Positions 63,380 through 64,000 of a stretch of 64,000 nucleotides of DNA are shown piece by piece. Source of the DNA: Channa striata (taxonomy: Eukaryota; Chordata; Actinopteri; Anabantiformes; Channidae); the NCBI GenBank assembly GCA_033026295.1, contig CM065184.1:14201501-14265500 (forward strand). Direction: 5' to 3'. A program made the translations under genes and the position numbers. Under the pieces are notes generated by a model that saw nothing but the letters and a program-made list of their open reading frames with translations, was not told the origin of the DNA and searched no databases. Within the stretch, counting starts at the first letter, position 1. Every line of letters starts with the position of its first letter.

Positions 63380-64000
63380 CTTCCAGCTGGAATGCAGACA
63401 CGCAGACGGATAAACGTAAACACACGTATGCAAACGGCGACCCCGCTGACCCCACACAACGCTCATCCATCTCCACCGCGCCGCCACAGACAGAAAGGAG
63501 GCTGACCGAGCCTGGAGGTAGAGGAGAGCGAAAGGCAAAGGCGGTGCGAGGTGGTAATACGCTCCTCGGCCGGCTCGCCTATGGACAAAGCCCGACCGTT
63601 AGAGTGCAGGTCACGCACACCCAGCCGTACAGATGGGCTGGCAGGTCTTTCTGTCCTGCCACTCAATGATTTAAAGGGTGAGATTAAACAAGAGGACCCA
63701 CCTCCATGTGTGTGAGCAGGAGGGCGGCGTGAGCTGCTTTTGTTTTGTGAAGTTATGAAGGTATTTGTGACAGTGTAATTTAATGCCGTGCACAGATACC
63801 TGCTGTTGGGCCCATTGTTCGCTGCTTTTATTGCGACGTGTTTGCAGACCCGTGTGTGTTTTTGTGCACGCCCGGCTAACCCTGCGTGTACCTGCAAATG
63901 TGTACTCGTGTGTGAGCAAACAAGACACCGGTGAAAGCATCCATTTAGTGTGCAAAGCACAGTGTGCTGTGGCAGCGCCGGTGGACAAACTGTTTGAATA

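Larger units (their letters stand above)
53340..64000. other. grid1 upstream flank, part 4: no gene recognised
   Basis: No exon was recognised. The content is microsatellites (56495, 63344) and a long non-repetitive block at 55600-55960 with enhancer-like character. The last 5 kb becomes somewhat richer in CpG than the middle of the window, but I see no exon there. Frames at 62599-63090 and 63463-63960 are long by chance or because of repeats and have no known domain. Confidence 0.55.

Noticed and set aside
63463..63960. 165-codon minus-strand frame at the window edge
   Set aside because: Arg/His/Cys-rich sequence without a known domain, in CpG-containing DNA. No splice support.
1..64000. 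CRISPR arrays, operons, phage or plasmid features
   Set aside because: The sequence is vertebrate genomic DNA. The direct repeats seen are microsatellites or transposable-element remnants.

Overview
This window looks like nuclear DNA from a ray-finned (teleost) fish. The evidence is vertebrate-style splice sites around two exons of a delta-type ionotropic glutamate receptor, many (CA)n/(GT)n microsatellites, and decayed repeats of kinds common in fish: tRNA-headed SINE-like elements, an L2-type 3' end, a non-LTR reverse-transcriptase tail, and several copies of an unclassified fish repeat. There are no operons, prokaryotic genes, CRISPR arrays or rRNA genes. The species cannot be fixed from the sequence alone.

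The one gene I can support is the 5' end of GRID1 (glutamate receptor delta-1, GluD1), on the minus strand. Coding exon 1 (14891-14969) encodes the signal peptide and the first residues of the mature protein. Coding exon 2 (13371-13526) encodes the start of the amino-terminal domain. Both exon boundaries are phase 1 and have strong GTAAGCG donors. Intron 1 is 1364 bp. Intron 2 fills the rest of the window to the left (1-13370) and continues beyond it; I saw no exon 3. In human the gene is also very large, with long 5' introns.

The promoter side (about 13900-16300) is rich in CpG and simple sequence, and I read it as the CpG-island promoter and 5' UTR of grid1. The leader carries an in-frame stop 12 nt before the ATG, a short overlapping upstream ORF, and a 40-nt A tract (U on the transcript). 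Intron 1 holds a strong G-quadruplex motif on the coding strand and a GGA/GGT trinucleotide tract. Exon 2 is flanked on both sides, about 212 and 248 nt away, by tracts that are (GU)n in the pre-mRNA.

From about 16.5 kb to 64 kb I find no convincing exon. This stretch is upstream (5') flanking or intergenic DNA, with a repeat cluster at 31.1-33.3 kb and several blocks dense in homeodomain/POU-type motifs that may be conserved enhancers. The most regular of these has three TAATTA palindromes spaced exactly 49 bp apart (21311, 21360, 21409). I did not find a new multi-gene system. The best leads are regulatory: the exon 2 GU brackets, the intron 1 G-quadruplex, the upstream ORFs, and the enhancer-like blocks.
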